In this document: positions 50,601 through 61,339 of the stretch, piece by piece | How the letters are laid out: each line of letters opens with the position of its first letter | Position numbering within the stretch: the first letter of the stretch is position 1 | From: Bipolaris cookei | Taxonomy: Eukaryota; Ascomycota; Dothideomycetes; Pleosporales; Pleosporaceae | Length of the DNA stretch: 64,000 nt | Direction of reading: 5' to 3' | Assembly: GCA_002286855.1 (NCBI GenBank) | Contig: NRSV01000086.1 | Location: 1-64,000 of the forward strand | Translations under genes and position numbers: made by a program | The notes under the pieces: generated by a model | Databases searched by the model: none | Told to the model about the DNA's origin: nothing | The model's input: only the letters and a program-made list of their open reading frames with translations

Positions 50601-51237
50601 AAGAAAATAGGCAGTTATACGGGCCCGCACACAAAGACTCAAGCCCTTCTCAACGACCTGGATGAGTTCCGTCGCTGGAGCGATGAGCATCCCGATGAAC
50701 GTCCTATAAAGAGGTATATTTATCCACCATCCCCACACCCCTCATTTAGATTCTATTTTACTAATACGCTACGCTAGCATCGTCTTCTCCTCCTGGACCA
50801 CCCACCTCGACCTCATCGAAATCGCCCTCAAAACTGCCGGCCACGCCCTCGTCCGCCTCGACGGCCGCATGACGCGCGACGCCCGCGACAAATCCATGCA
50901 CCTCCTACGCACCTCGCCCTCGATCCGCATCATGCTTGTCTCCATCGGTGCTGGCGGCCTCGGTCTCAATCTCACCACCGCCAACAAGGTCTTTATGATG
51001 GAACCGCAGTTCAATCCGGCTGCTGAGGCGCAAGCGGTGGATCGAGTGCATCGCTTGGGCCAGGACAGGGAGGTTACGATTAAGAGGTTTATTATGCAGG
51101 ATAGTTTTGAGGAGAAGATGCTTGTGCTACAAGAGAAGAAGAAGGCGCTTGCGGATTTGACGATGGCAAGGGAGAGGAGGAGCAAGGAGGAGGCGACGAA
51201 GGCGCGGTTGGAGGAGTTGAGGAGTTTGTTTAGGTAG
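47611..51237 (+). CDS. SNF2-family ATPase with embedded RING (Rad5/Rad16/HLTF type)
   Basis: Four exons, 47611-47656 (46 nt), 47764-48345, 48394-50713 and 50778-51237, give 1135 aa. If the short first exon is not used, translation can begin at the ATG at 47757, changing only the N-terminal 16 codons. After about 200 disordered acidic residues and a possible divergent HIRAN-like region (about 220-350) come ADEMGLGKTLS (Walker A, about 507), DEAH (about 638), a RING between the helicase lobes (CHYC near 848 to CHIC near 910), and the C-terminal lobe with VFSSWTTHLDLI, SIGAGGLGLNLT and QAVDRVHRLGQ. Family members remodel stalled forks or chromatin and attach ubiquitin chains. An acidic insert interrupts the RING, and its sixth ligand is His. 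Which paralog (Rad5, Rad16 or Uls1-like) is uncertain. Confidence 0.92.
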
Positions 51238-53136
51238 GGAAATGGGGAGGAGGGCGGGAAGGAGAGGGTAGGACGAAGGTGATGGGATGAGTGGTGGAAA
51301 GAGATATGAGTGGGCGAAGCATATACAGCATCATTTTTCAGGGATCTTGTTGGGAAACCAGGGCGGATGGACAGTGGCTTTGGAAAGGGCAGCCAAACAT
51401 ACGACTTACCATCTAAGTCGTTCCAACTGGTTAATTTCTTTTCTTTTCCTTTTCTTCTTTTTCTAATTACAATGGTTTTAGAGGCGTGTGCAAAGGTAAA
51501 TATTTGAGTTGGTGGCTATGAGCCATGACGGTTTGAGATGGTGATATGAGAATATGGGGGTTTGTGTATATGGGTGGATGGGGAGTCAAGGGGATGAAAT
51601 CCCCATATCCTTTTTTTTTTCTCGGATTTAATTCTTAAGCAGGGCACATAGGGGTCTATTTATAGATTTTACTTATTTAGATATCTTTTTTTTTCTCTTT
51701 CGCTTTTGAATGCCGCGTTGTGCGTTCGTGTGGTATGAGGGATGTGTATGTGTGGCTTAGCCGCAAGAATAGTGGCTACACTTGCTTTGACAGGTTATCG
51801 AAATATTCTTTGCGGTGATTGCAGTGTTTCTAAACATAGATACTTGTGGCGGAGGAAATGGAGTGAGGGCGAGGGAGTGATGGAATTTGAGGAGGAGATT
51901 TAAGGGAGGGATGGGTTGGAGATGGTGTTTTTGTGGATGTGTCTAGGCTATTGTTACTGCGCTTGGCATATAGGATTGTGGGTGGGACGTTGCACGAAGC
52001 GGGGAACGTTAAATAGTCAGGAGAGTGTTGGGGGGCGACCGGGTTGAAATAGGCACTTGAGAAGTTGCGATTTGACTGGGGGGTATTGAGGGTGGGTAGG
52101 GATAAGAAATTCTTGGATCTTGAGGGGGATATCGCGAATAGGTGGCGGAGAGGTGTTGAAGAAACGTTAGTTCGGCACTAATGCAATATCGTAGCGTTTG
52201 TATACATGATGTGGGGGTTTAGTGAGGGTGTGCAACGAGTTTGCCCTGAAATTTACTTTGGGAACGTAGGAAAAGTCGGTTGAGCTAGTTCATTGGCAGC
52301 ACACTGGTCAGAGAACGATTCGGAACCGTAAGACGATGGTCATACAGATGGTTGTTAATTGAAAGTAGAGGGGTGTTGGCATCCATTCCATGTCGCAAGG
52401 CGCTATTGGCATAATGAGGCGGACATATCACAGATCTGGTGCTTCGGTGAGGTCTCTCGTGTTGAATAGAATTTGGTAGCATCTGTTGATCATCAAAGCA
52501 ACTAAGATCGGTACTATATAGGTCCAGGCGGATGAGGCGGGCTGTACGACGGTACATGTAACAATATTCCAGGTCTTGTATCACGATCATTGCATCAATT
52601 TAGCAACTGCTAGCGAATATGAGTAGATTGCTTGGAATTTTGGTCAACGTTGGCAATCGCGCCATTTGCCAGCGATATCACGCTTTATTCTTCTCCCTTG
52701 CCCATAAACCAATCCCATGGAATAACTTACGTTCGCCAGTCACCATGATGCAGATGCTCTGTTTGCTAGTTGATGGTTTGCAGTAAAGACGTGGCTCAGC
52801 TTCTTCGTGCGCGCAGATTGTTTTCCTGGTGATGCGAGTATATTGATTCTGGCGGCCAAGCTTCGCGATACTCCATCAATCTTGAGCCTAGACTCACGGT
52901 GAATGAGTCTTTAATTGCACTAATAATCCAAAAGCCAGCTCAGCTCCCGCTACATGGGCAGCTTCACATCCGGAAGTTTCTTGGTTTACCCTCATCGTCT
53001 GCGCCTACATATTCAGCCATAACTTTTCAATCCTGCTCTCAAAGGTTTCCGCAGCTTTTGCTAGCTACCAGTGAAACCAACTTCTTCAACCACAAAGACT
53101 CTCTACTTTCAATCTATTCCAAAAAACTCCACTTCA
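51238..53136. other. Intergenic, purine-rich on the plus strand
   Basis: 1.9 kb with long G/A-biased tracts (about 51240-52200) and T runs. It holds no frame with protein character. The last 200 bp should contain the promoter of the small gene that follows. Confidence 0.45.
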
Positions 53137-53764
53137 ATGTATCCCTTAATACCCCGGCGATACCGACGTTACGGAGGCTACCCTTCACTATACAACTCTC
53201 CCTCACTATTTGATACCCCGAGCTTTGGCAATTCCAGTGGCACTTCTAGTGGCCTCAGTTCCTTGAATAACAGCTTGAACATGCCGAACATCGATACAGC
53301 GACCAATATCGAGCAAGCTACACGGCGACACGTTGATACGAAAAGGGAATACGAAAAGGCGAGGGAAAAGTTTGAAGAAGCGAAGACAAAGATGGATGAG
53401 TGTGAGAAGAATTTGAAGGATGCTGAGCGTTTGCTTTATTTTGCCAAGTATCGGGTACCAGGTTGGTGATGCGAGTGGTGGTGCTGGCTTTGATGATCAT
53501 AGTAGAAGCCAAAGGGAGGAGTTAAATATGATCTTGCAACTGAAGGTTCACAGGAGAATGGAGTTGTTGAATACAGTATGCACTACCTCGTTTGGTATCT
53601 TTGCGCTTCTCGGAGTCTATATTTTCACGTTTGTAACTCGGTGGTGGTTGTCGATGACGGCCCAAGGTCTCTTGCGTGAATTTACAGTGATTGGGATTTG
53701 GAGTTCTGCTCGGTGTCATTGCGTTCTAGATGATCAGATGAAAGTTTCAGTGGTTGCAGTTTGA
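53137..53764 (+). CDS. Predicted small coiled-coil protein with a C-terminal membrane segment
   Basis: The proposed model has two exons, 53137-53447 and 53503-53764, giving 190 aa. The unspliced frame stops at 53469, but a 55-nt intron (GTATCG...CATAG) joins it in phase to a second frame. Exon 1 encodes a Tyr/Arg-rich start (MYPLIPRRYRRYGGYPSLYN), a Ser/Asn-rich stretch and a charged heptad region (TKREYEKAREKFEEAKTKMD). Exon 2 adds EELNMILQLKVHRRMELLN and a hydrophobic helix (TSFGIFALLGVYIFTFV). A coiled coil followed by a membrane anchor is a sensible protein, which supports the join. The donor is not consensus. No family is recognised. It sits next to the transposon-bearing region and may be lineage-specific. 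Confidence 0.45.
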
Positions 53765-53872
53765 TTGTTACAATATAAGAAACGTTAGTATGTAACCTAG
53801 AGGATGTGGTGTTGTTAGCCTATACATCGGGGGCCTATTCGTTTTGTGTAAGATGATGTTATCATGTTCATA

Positions 53873-55093
53873 TTACCCCTGGCCTAAAGTCATTACAGTA
53901 GTCTCTTGCGCTGGTGGAGTCGGCGTACGCAGCACGACGTCAAGCTGTGATAAAACAACATGATAATTGTGTGGCGTAAGCCCAGCACCTCGGAACCCTC
54001 CATGGATGTTTTCTGGTGTAATAGCCTTGTAATAGGTCTTTTTGAACGCTGGTAGGAGGGTTTCTTTACTGATATGGTGGATGCGATTGCGTGTCAAGAC
54101 CGAGATAGCATCACCATATGCGCGCTTCAACGGCGAGAAGCAGCCCACATCAAGAGGCTGTAAGAGGTGCGATGAGTGGGGAGACATGTAGAGGAGAATT
54201 ATCTTCTTCTCTTCGCAGAGATCTCGGAACTCCACTGAGCAGTGGCTCTCATAGCCGTCAATAATGAGCAGTCTATGCGTCCCCACAGGGCGCGCATGGG
54301 AATCGAAGTGACGGAGCCAGTCAAGCGCTATATCATTGTTCATCCAGCCGTTAGAACTTACTTGTATCATACAGTCGCGTGGCAGATCCTCGGTGAACCA
54401 GGTAGAGATTAGAACCTTGCCTGCGAAGATGAGAAACGCTGGGATACGCTTGCCTGCTGCGCCAACGCCTTGTATCAGCGTAACCCACTCACGATTGCCT
54501 AGCTGGATCTTCTATGTTATTCATGGTTTGTCTGAGCCCATGATAACTGACTGTGATAAAATCTTGCCCATAATAAAGCTAGTCTCATCGAAGCTGTAGA
54601 TATCTTCGTCCACGATACCATACTTCGCTTTCATATTCTGAACTAGCTCGAACCAGCCCTTGATAAGCGCTGAATCTTCGCAAGTATCTCACTGACGATC
54701 GTATGGACGGCTCCGGCGCGTACGCAGCTCAGGATTGCGCTGGACAAACCTATCAACCCAGTTCTTGCCAACCTCCTCTCTGCCGCGCTCTCGGAGCAGT
54801 TTATTAATCATATCTCGCACGTCGTCTCTCCCACGGGATAGTCTTCGCTCTGCCTCAACTATTACACGCCTGATAATAGCCTCCTCTTCTGGTTTTGTTA
54901 GGCGCCTGCAGTTAGGCTCGCAGTCGCGTCGAGAATGCTTGCCGTCGCGTCGTCAACGTATCGTTGTTTTAGGGACGTTATAGACCTTTTCAGCTTGTCG
55001 AATACTTTGGATTTGGTTCCTCGTAAGCTCAGAGACTGCTATTTGTACGTCAGCTTTAGTATAGCTCTTTTGGAGTTGTAGTTGTTGAGACAT
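53873..55093 (-). pseudogene. Fot1/pogo-type transposase relic, copy 1 (Tc1/mariner superfamily)
   Basis: Reading down from the ATG at 55093, one frame encodes a psq-type helix-turn-helix (SELTRNQIQSIRQAEKVY), a CENP-B-type second DNA-binding region and a DDE_1 domain. Four in-frame stops interrupt it: one after TTIR near 54958, one near 54693, and a TGA and TAG close together near 54515. The catalytic triad is still present, in SFDETS, IDGYESH and LLQPLDVG, with 35 residues between the second and third Asp, as in the Fot1 group. All four stops are explained by C-to-T change of CGA or CAG. The gene is dead. No clear terminal inverted repeats were located by eye. Confidence 0.88.
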
Positions 55094-55500
55094 TCTGCAA
55101 TGTTGTTATGAAGGCGTGTCGCGGTGCAAGAGTGGGCCGCTCGGTGGTAATACACCTTACTAACTTTCTGGATGCCTGGTGCTAAAGAGCAGTTGGGTAA
55201 CAGGGAAAGATGTAGGGTAGCTAGACTGCCCTCCAGTGGGCTCTCTTAGGGCAAAGGAAATAGTACTTATAAAAAACAGAAGATTTTTCTTCTGTTTTCT
55301 TCTTCTTTTGTTTTAGTTTTCGTTCTTCTCTAGCCCTCATGGCCTAGGTGCCACTTTCTTGTTTCTACCTTCGTGCTGGTAATAAAAGCTAAGGTGACTT
55401 CTATACCGCTTTTGGTATAGAGTAAGAGTGAGGTTTTGATACTTCTTTGGCTAAGGGTCTTTTTATCATAGTTGGATAATGGTGGCGATGGATTACGCAA
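55094..55500. other. Gap between the two transposase relics
   Basis: 407 bp, AT-rich, with poly-A/T tracts and a short ATACC-GCTTTT-GGTAT hairpin near 55403-55418. It probably contains the 5' end of copy 1 and the 3' end of copy 2, including any terminal repeats, which I could not define. Confidence 0.4.
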
Positions 55501-56650
55501 CTAGACACCAAGGGCTAATATAGCCCGTTCTGGATCGAATGGGACCAATCCAGCGCCTCAAAACCTTCCTTGGATATTACTAGAAGTAATCGAGGTGTCA
55601 AACGCGCGCTTAAAGCAAGGCAGGAACTCTTGTTTTGTAATATGGCTGATCTGGCTGCGCATAAGCGCTTCGACTTGGCGTCCATATGTCTGGTTTAAAG
55701 GGGCAAAACAGCCCACATTAAGTGGCTTTAAGAGGTGAGACGAGCTCGGAGGCATGCAAAGAGTAACAATCTTGTTATTTTTACAGTAGTTCTAGAAATC
55801 CAGCGAGTTATGGCTCTCATAGCCGTCAATAACGAGCAATCGGTAGCTACCAACTCCCTTTTTCTTTATATGCGCATCAAAGTGCTCCAACCACTCAAGA
55901 CTAAGCTCATTAGTCGTCCAGCCGTTCTCGGAGACCGCAATAACCCAGACGTGGGGTGTGTCGCCGTTCTTGTACCAGCCTAAGAGGTGGTGGCGCGCCT
56001 TGAAGATAATAAAGGGTGGAATAGGCCACCCGGTTGCATTGATGCTCTGAATGACTGTTGCCCACTCCCTATTGTCTGGCTGAATATTCTTTGGCCATCC
56101 ACATCTCTCTGAAGCTGTAACAACTGCTCCAAGGGCAATCTGGCCCATCATGAAGCCTGTCTCATCAAGGTTGTACGTGTCGTCATCTTGGATGCCGTAC
56201 TTGGCTTTCATATTAGATACTAGGTTAAACCAGGCGCGTATAACCTTATAATCTTTACAGAGGGCTCTTTTGTAATCTTACTTGCGATTTAACTTCATTA
56301 TAAGATCAGGGCGGCGTTTAACGAACGTACTGGCCCATTTTACGCTGAGCGCGTAAGGAATTAGCCATATCAGCCACAGCTGCGAGTCTAGGGGGACACC
56401 CACACGATACAAGTTCGAGTATATGTTTAAAAATTACATAATGCTCAAGCATAGTTAGGTAACTTGAATTTGGCGTACAATCTATACGTGAAGGTCGTCC
56501 AGTGCGTCGATTGCTTAGTGTCTTCCGCTTGACGCTGTAGATAGCTGCAGCGCGTCGCTCTGAGAGTGTTGGGTCTTTTATGAGAGCCTGAAAGACAAGC
56601 TGTATCTGGCGTTCAGTAGAAGGCTGTAAGTGCTGTTGTTGTTGCGACAT
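55501..56650 (-). pseudogene. Fot1/pogo-type transposase relic, copy 2
   Basis: It starts at the ATG at 56650 (MSQQQQHLQPSTERQIQLVF) and has the same architecture as copy 1 but is clearly divergent, so it is a different subfamily rather than a recent duplicate. It is broken by a frameshift near 56330 and stops near 56280, 55790 and 55552. The last is a TGA exactly where copy 1 has the Arg of FRGAGL, consistent with CGA to TGA. The first two catalytic Asp remain (YNLDETG, VIDGYESH), but the third is Asn (LLKPLNVG), so it would be inactive even without the stops. Confidence 0.87.
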
Positions 56651-57563
56651 TGAGGTAGTGTAGGTGTTTTGGTGGGGGCTTAGCGAAAGTGGGCAACTCG
56701 CTGGTGAGGTACGTTAATATAATTTGGATACCTGGAATTGTTTGTATACCGGTAAGAGATAAGAAAAAAACACAAGAATAACCGTTGTGCAGAACCCTTC
56801 AGCCATAAAATAGTCAATCTTGCATATGGTCACCTTTGGTATACAAAGTGAATTTCATCACAAGAAGCTTAGCTTAATCAATCGCTACCACTTGAAACCT
56901 GATCGCCGGCCATAAAATGATAAGATCATTCTCTCAATTGGCTCTTTCTAAGGCAATAAAAATGATTGCTCCCCAGACCTTATCTAGACATGGTTTAGGG
57001 TGGGGCGTAGGCCCCCATGCTTCTTGGTCGTTTGACATAGCCTATTCCAGGGGGGTTTACATTGAGTGGTGTTTGTTTTCAGAGCGCTTAAACGTCGTAG
57101 ATCCTCTTGTGGACTGCCTCTTCTAATTATAAAATCACTGGCATAGATTTCCCAAGACTTAGTTCAGCGGACAAAGTTCCAAGACAGGCCCACAAAACGT
57201 GACGCTGGTTCCCCAGAACCGTCGCTTCCCGTACTAGGGTTAAGGCGCTCAAACTGGCAGGCGTTGGCCGAGAGCACAGGGATTTCCGCCTTCCCACATT
57301 CCTATTGTTTCCTAAACACCCCTTACGCAATTCCTTGGCCACCCATGACTCGGAAGATTTTATTAAGCTATACGAATAGTATTGCAGATCCTATGCCCAA
57401 AGAGGCAGAAGTTAAGAAACGACAAGACTTGCTTGGTTTGTGGACCTTTTTCAATTACACTTGTCTATGCGACAACGGCCATGGTGCAAGTTAAAAAGCG
57501 CGTCTAGTACAGCAGTGTTGGGCAAGCGGCCTCTGGTCCACACACACTTTGCCTTCGTTCACA
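56651..57563. other. Intergenic between transposon relic and subtilase
   Basis: AT-rich at the left (remaining transposon flank), then ordinary sequence leading to the subtilase promoter. Only short frames without recognisable domains. Confidence 0.45.
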
Positions 57564-58943
57564 ATGCGCTTCTTCACTCGTTTCACCGCGCTAGTCATAG
57601 CCGCAGCTCCATTCGTTGCTCTTGCTGCTCCTGTTGCAGCATCCCCAACGGAGGACATTATTCCTGGAAGATACATCATCCAATTAAAGCCTGACACTGA
57701 TGTCGCAGCGGTCGCTGCTCACCACAACAAAGTGCGCAGCATCCATGCCCGCAACCTAGCTCGACGAAGTGACAATGCTCCTGCTGGTGAGCCAGTGGAG
57801 CGCGAGTACAGCTTCGGTGACTTCAAAGGCTATGCTGGGTCTTTCGATGAAGCAACCATCGAAGAGTTGAAGACTCTTCCAGAGGTAATACAGGCCGCGT
57901 CATACAATGGCACAACGTAGCAATGCTAAGACCATTGTTAGGTCCTTGTAGTTGAGTCAGATTTCATTGTGAGAACTGCTGCAATTGTATCTCAGGCAAA
58001 CCCACCATGGGGCCTTGCCAGTATCTCCTCCCGTACGCCAGGGACCACCTCTTATGTCTACGACGACAGTGCGGGCCAAGGCACCTTTTCCTATGTGATG
58101 GGTAAGCCAGAAATATCATACAGACCTTGATTTGGTGTTGACATATTATCAAGACACTGGTGTTCGTATCACCCACCAGGACTTCGGCGGACGAGCCATC
58201 TGGGGATTTAATGCCGTAAGAAACAGTCCTGATACTGATGAAGATGGCCATGGAACGTAAGCCACACTCCATCTCACAATAACTATAGCCTTCTGACATA
58301 ACTTAGTCATGTTGCTGGAACTGTTGGTGGTACCACGTTCGGTGTTGCCAAAAAGACCGCAATCATAAGTGTCAAGGTTATGGGTGGTAGCGCAGGAAGT
58401 GCATCAGATGTCTTCGCAGGGTTTGACTGGACGGTCAACGACATTGTCTCCAAGAACCGACAAAACACTGCTGTCATCAACATTTCGCTCGGTTCATCCG
58501 CCTCTACAACGTGGGACAATGCTGTTACTGCAGCTTACAACAAAGGTGTAAGCATGGTCGTAGCAGCAGGAAACGAAAACGGACCTACCTCCGGTCGCTC
58601 GCCAGCCCGCTCTCCCGAAGTCATCTGCGTCGGAAACATTCAGAGCAATAACAGGAGGCTCAGCGGTGGGGGAGGCTCTAACTACGGCCCTGAAGTGGAT
58701 ATATTTGCTGCAGGCACCCTCATCGTCTCAGCATCCCATCTGAGCGATACAGGATCGACCTCTAAGAACGGTACCTCCATGGCAGCTCCTCACGTAGCTG
58801 GTCTGATCTCATACCTTCGTGGTCTCGAGGGCCCTTCGACTGCGGCGGCCGTTAAGGCGAGGGTGTACCAATTGGCCACACCTGGTGTCGTGACAGACAC
58901 AATGGGCTCAATCAATCTGTTGGCATACAACGGTAACAAATAA
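57564..58943 (+). CDS. Secreted subtilisin-like serine protease (S8, proteinase K group)
   Basis: Four exons, 57564-57884, 57942-58101, 58154-58256 and 58307-58943, give 406 aa. A signal peptide (MRFFTRFTALVIAAAPFVAL) precedes an I9 inhibitor propeptide (IIPGRYIIQLKPDTDVAAV to about residue 118). The mature protease begins near ANPPWGLASISS. The catalytic triad is complete: Asp161 in YVMDTGV, His193 in DGHGTHVAG and Ser352 in NGTSMAAPHVAG, with oxyanion Asn284 in VAAGNEN. Two introns cut the conserved motifs (DTG and GTH), so spliced and unspliced readings differ sharply. It is a typical extracellular alkaline protease for protein breakdown. Its place between transposon remnants suggests an accessory location, but its codons and motifs look intact. 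Confidence 0.95.
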
Positions 58944-59611
58944 CTGCATTTCTGAGACATGGGGATATTAGAATGGTGGTAATCTACGATTGGATGATTG
59001 AGATGTAATCTACTTCCTGGCTTGGCTTCTTTTCTGTACATATTATATCTTGAATACCACTTATCCGATGCTATCCAATTTACTTTCCGTGCCTCAAATC
59101 CACCGAATGGCTTGTTCGGACCAGCTTGTCGTGTTATGCAAGCCCCGCTGTCTATTGATCCAACTCGAACCCGATAATTATTGACAAGCTCTGTAATCTG
59201 TTGATCTGTAGTGCTTGGTATAGTAGAGCGACAGAGCATTCTGCATGGCACCTTAGTATATAGTAATAGGCATTGAGCCCTTACGGCTCGATATGTTTAA
59301 ATTAAGTTACGAGTACAAGTACAATACAAGAGTTACTTGCAGAGACACTGTTCATATCACCCTGTTGCTTCATCCGCGAAAACCAAGCCTCAATCTTGAC
59401 ATCAGAAGTCTTGTATTACTTCCACTCAAGATCCCACTCTTAACAAACAGCTAGAATCGTAATGCGAACGTCTTGACGGTACTAGCTAATGTTCACTAAA
59501 GTCAAGTCAAGCCTAATTCAAAAGTAGATTGATGAGTAGAGCGCAATCTTAGCTAGATCTATAGAATTAAATAGGGGCTCACCACGATACGTCTCGTTAG
59601 ATGCGCTGGCG
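58944..59611. other. Intergenic between convergent subtilase and ankyrin genes
   Basis: AT-rich, with 3' flanks of both genes and no coding frame of note. Confidence 0.45.
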
Positions 59612-59662
59612 TTAATTAGCATTAGCCCCGCAATCAAGCAGCAACTTCATCACCTGCTTGTG
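59612..59662 (-). pseudogene. Ankyrin repeat remnant after the stop codon
   Basis: Directly after the TAA that ends the ankyrin gene, the same frame continues for 16 codons with a clear ankyrin helix (KQVMKLLLDCGANAN) before the next stop. The gene was therefore once longer and the present stop is a truncation. Confidence 0.7.
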
Positions 59663-61339
59663 TTATGTAGACGAAGTCGCCTGTAGTGTGCTGCCGTAGG
59701 GACCTCCCTGCGTGTTTGCCTCGGCACCTTCGTCTAATAACATCTTAACTACCTGCTCGTGGCCTTCGTATGAAGCTGCCTGCAGTGCGTTGCCGTACTT
59801 TCCACCCTGCGCGTTAACGTCAGCGCCTTTGTTAAGCAGCATCTTGACGATCTGCTCGTAGCCTCTGTGTGAAGCTGCCTGCAGCGCGTTGCCATGGTAT
59901 CCGTCTTGCGCGTTAACGTCAGCGCCTTTGTCAAGCAGCATCTTAACTATCTGCTCGTGGCCTCCGCATGAAGCTGCCTGCAGCGCGTTGCTAAAAGATC
60001 CGTCTTGCGCGTTAACGTCAGCGCCTTTGTCAAGCAGCATCTTGACTATCTGCTTGTAGCCTCTATGTGAAGCTGCCTGCAGTGCGTTGCCATAGTATCC
60101 ACCTTGCGCGCTGACATCAGCGCCTTTATCAAGCAGCATCTCGACTATTTGCACGTGCCCTCCTGAAGAAGCCACCTGCAGTGCGCTGCTGCTAGAACCA
60201 TCCTGCGCGTTGACCGCGGCGCCTTTGTTGAGTAGTATCTTGACTACCTTCTCGTGGCCTCCACATGAAGCTGCCTGCAGCGCGCTGCTAAAGGGTCCGC
60301 CTTGCGCATTAACGACAGCGCCTTTGTCAAGTAGTATCTTGGTTATCTGCTCGTGGCCTTCAGATGATGCCGCCTGCAGTGCGTTGCCAAAGGATCCGCC
60401 TTGCACGTTAATGTTAGCGCCTTTGTTAAGCAGTATATTGACTATCTGCTCATGGCCTCTGTGTGAAGCTGCCTGCAGTGCACTGCCGCACTCTCCGCCC
60501 TGCGCGTTGACCGCAGCACCTTTGTCAAGTAGTATCTTGACTATCTGCTCATGGCCTCTGTGTGAAGCTGCCTGCAGTGCGCTGCCGCACTCTCCGCCTT
60601 GCGCGTTGACCGCAGCGCCTTTGTCAAGCAGTATATTGACTATCTGCTCATGGCCTCTGTGTGAAGCTGCCTGCAACGCGCTGCTAAAGGGTCCGCCTTG
60701 CGCGTTAACGTTAGCGCCTTTGTCAAGTAGTATCTTGACTATCTGCTCATGGCCTCTGTGTGAAGCTGCTTGTAGTGTGTTGCCAAAGGATCCGCCTTGC
60801 GCGTTAACGTTAGCGCCTTTGTTAAGCAGTATATTGAATATCTGCTCATGGCCTCCGCGTGAAGCTGCCTGCAGCGCGCTCCCAAAGCGTCCGCCTTGCG
60901 CGTTAACGTCAGCGCCTTTGTCAAGTAGCATCTTGACTACCAACTCGTGTCCTTCCGAACAGGCGGCCTGTAGCGCGTTGGCGTTTGCGCCCTTGGCCGT
61001 TTTAAAGTTAACATCAGCCCCTTCATTTAGGAGATGATCTATAATATTTTTGTGGCCTGCTCCGGCTGCTAATACAAGGGCTTCCCCCAATCGCCTCATC
61101 GAAAGGTCAATCCATGCTCTTTTTTCTAGCAGCTTCCACACTGTGCGTTCTTTTCCATGCTTACTTGCCCATAGTAGCGCAGAGTCGTTAGAGTATTGTA
61201 TGTTGTGGTCGTAGAGGTACGGGTTCGTAAGCTGGTAGAGGAGACGATTAGTTCGCGCAAACGCGTTAAGATCGCTCTCTGCGGGCAGGTTTTGGGCTAT
61301 GGCGCAGAGAAGCTCGCGAGATAAGTCGAGCAGTGCCAT
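59663..61339 (-). CDS. F-box-like/ankyrin repeat protein, probably C-terminally truncated
   Basis: A single exon of 558 aa starts at the ATG at 61339 (MALLDLSRELLCAIAQNLPA). The open frame extends further upstream but has no better ATG. Residues 1-50 resemble an F-box (LLCAIAQNLPAESDLNAFAR, LYDHNIQY). Two diverged ankyrin units follow, and then thirteen units of 33 residues, the last partial. The consensus is IVKMLLDKGADVNAQGG plus ALQAASHRGHEQ. Units differ at only a few positions, and the DNA repeats every 99 bp with high identity, so the array is young or homogenised. F-box/ankyrin proteins can act as substrate adaptors of SCF ubiquitin ligases. Partners cannot be inferred. An ankyrin remnant after the stop shows loss of the 3' end. 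Confidence 0.82.
   Translation of the reverse strand: MALLDLSRELLCAIAQNLPAESDLNAFARTNRLLYQLTNPYLYDHNIQYSNDSALLWASKHGKERTVWKLLEKRAWIDLSMRRLGEALVLAAGAGHKNIIDHLLNEGADVNFKTAKGANANALQAACSEGHELVVKMLLDKGADVNAQGGRFGSALQAASRGGHEQIFNILLNKGANVNAQGGSFGNTLQAASHRGHEQIVKILLDKGANVNAQGGPFSSALQAASHRGHEQIVNILLDKGAAVNAQGGECGSALQAASHRGHEQIVKILLDKGAAVNAQGGECGSALQAASHRGHEQIVNILLNKGANINVQGGSFGNALQAASSEGHEQITKILLDKGAVVNAQGGPFSSALQAASCGGHEKVVKILLNKGAAVNAQDGSSSSALQVASSGGHVQIVEMLLDKGADVSAQGGYYGNALQAASHRGYKQIVKMLLDKGADVNAQDGSFSNALQAASCGGHEQIVKMLLDKGADVNAQDGYHGNALQAASHRGYEQIVKMLLNKGADVNAQGGKYGNALQAASYEGHEQVVKMLLDEGAEANTQGGPYGSTLQATSST
59666..60958 (-). repeat. 99-bp tandem array encoding 13 ankyrin units
   Basis: About thirteen direct repeats of 99 bp inside the ankyrin gene. 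Each carries the GCAGGCAGCTTC motif (LQAAS on the coding strand) at the same phase. Copy number is likely to vary between strains and to be hard to assemble from short reads. Confidence 0.9.

Noticed and set aside
60210..61037. 275-codon plus-strand open frame with repeats
   Set aside because: Antisense shadow of the ankyrin array; the repeats only mirror the 99-bp units.
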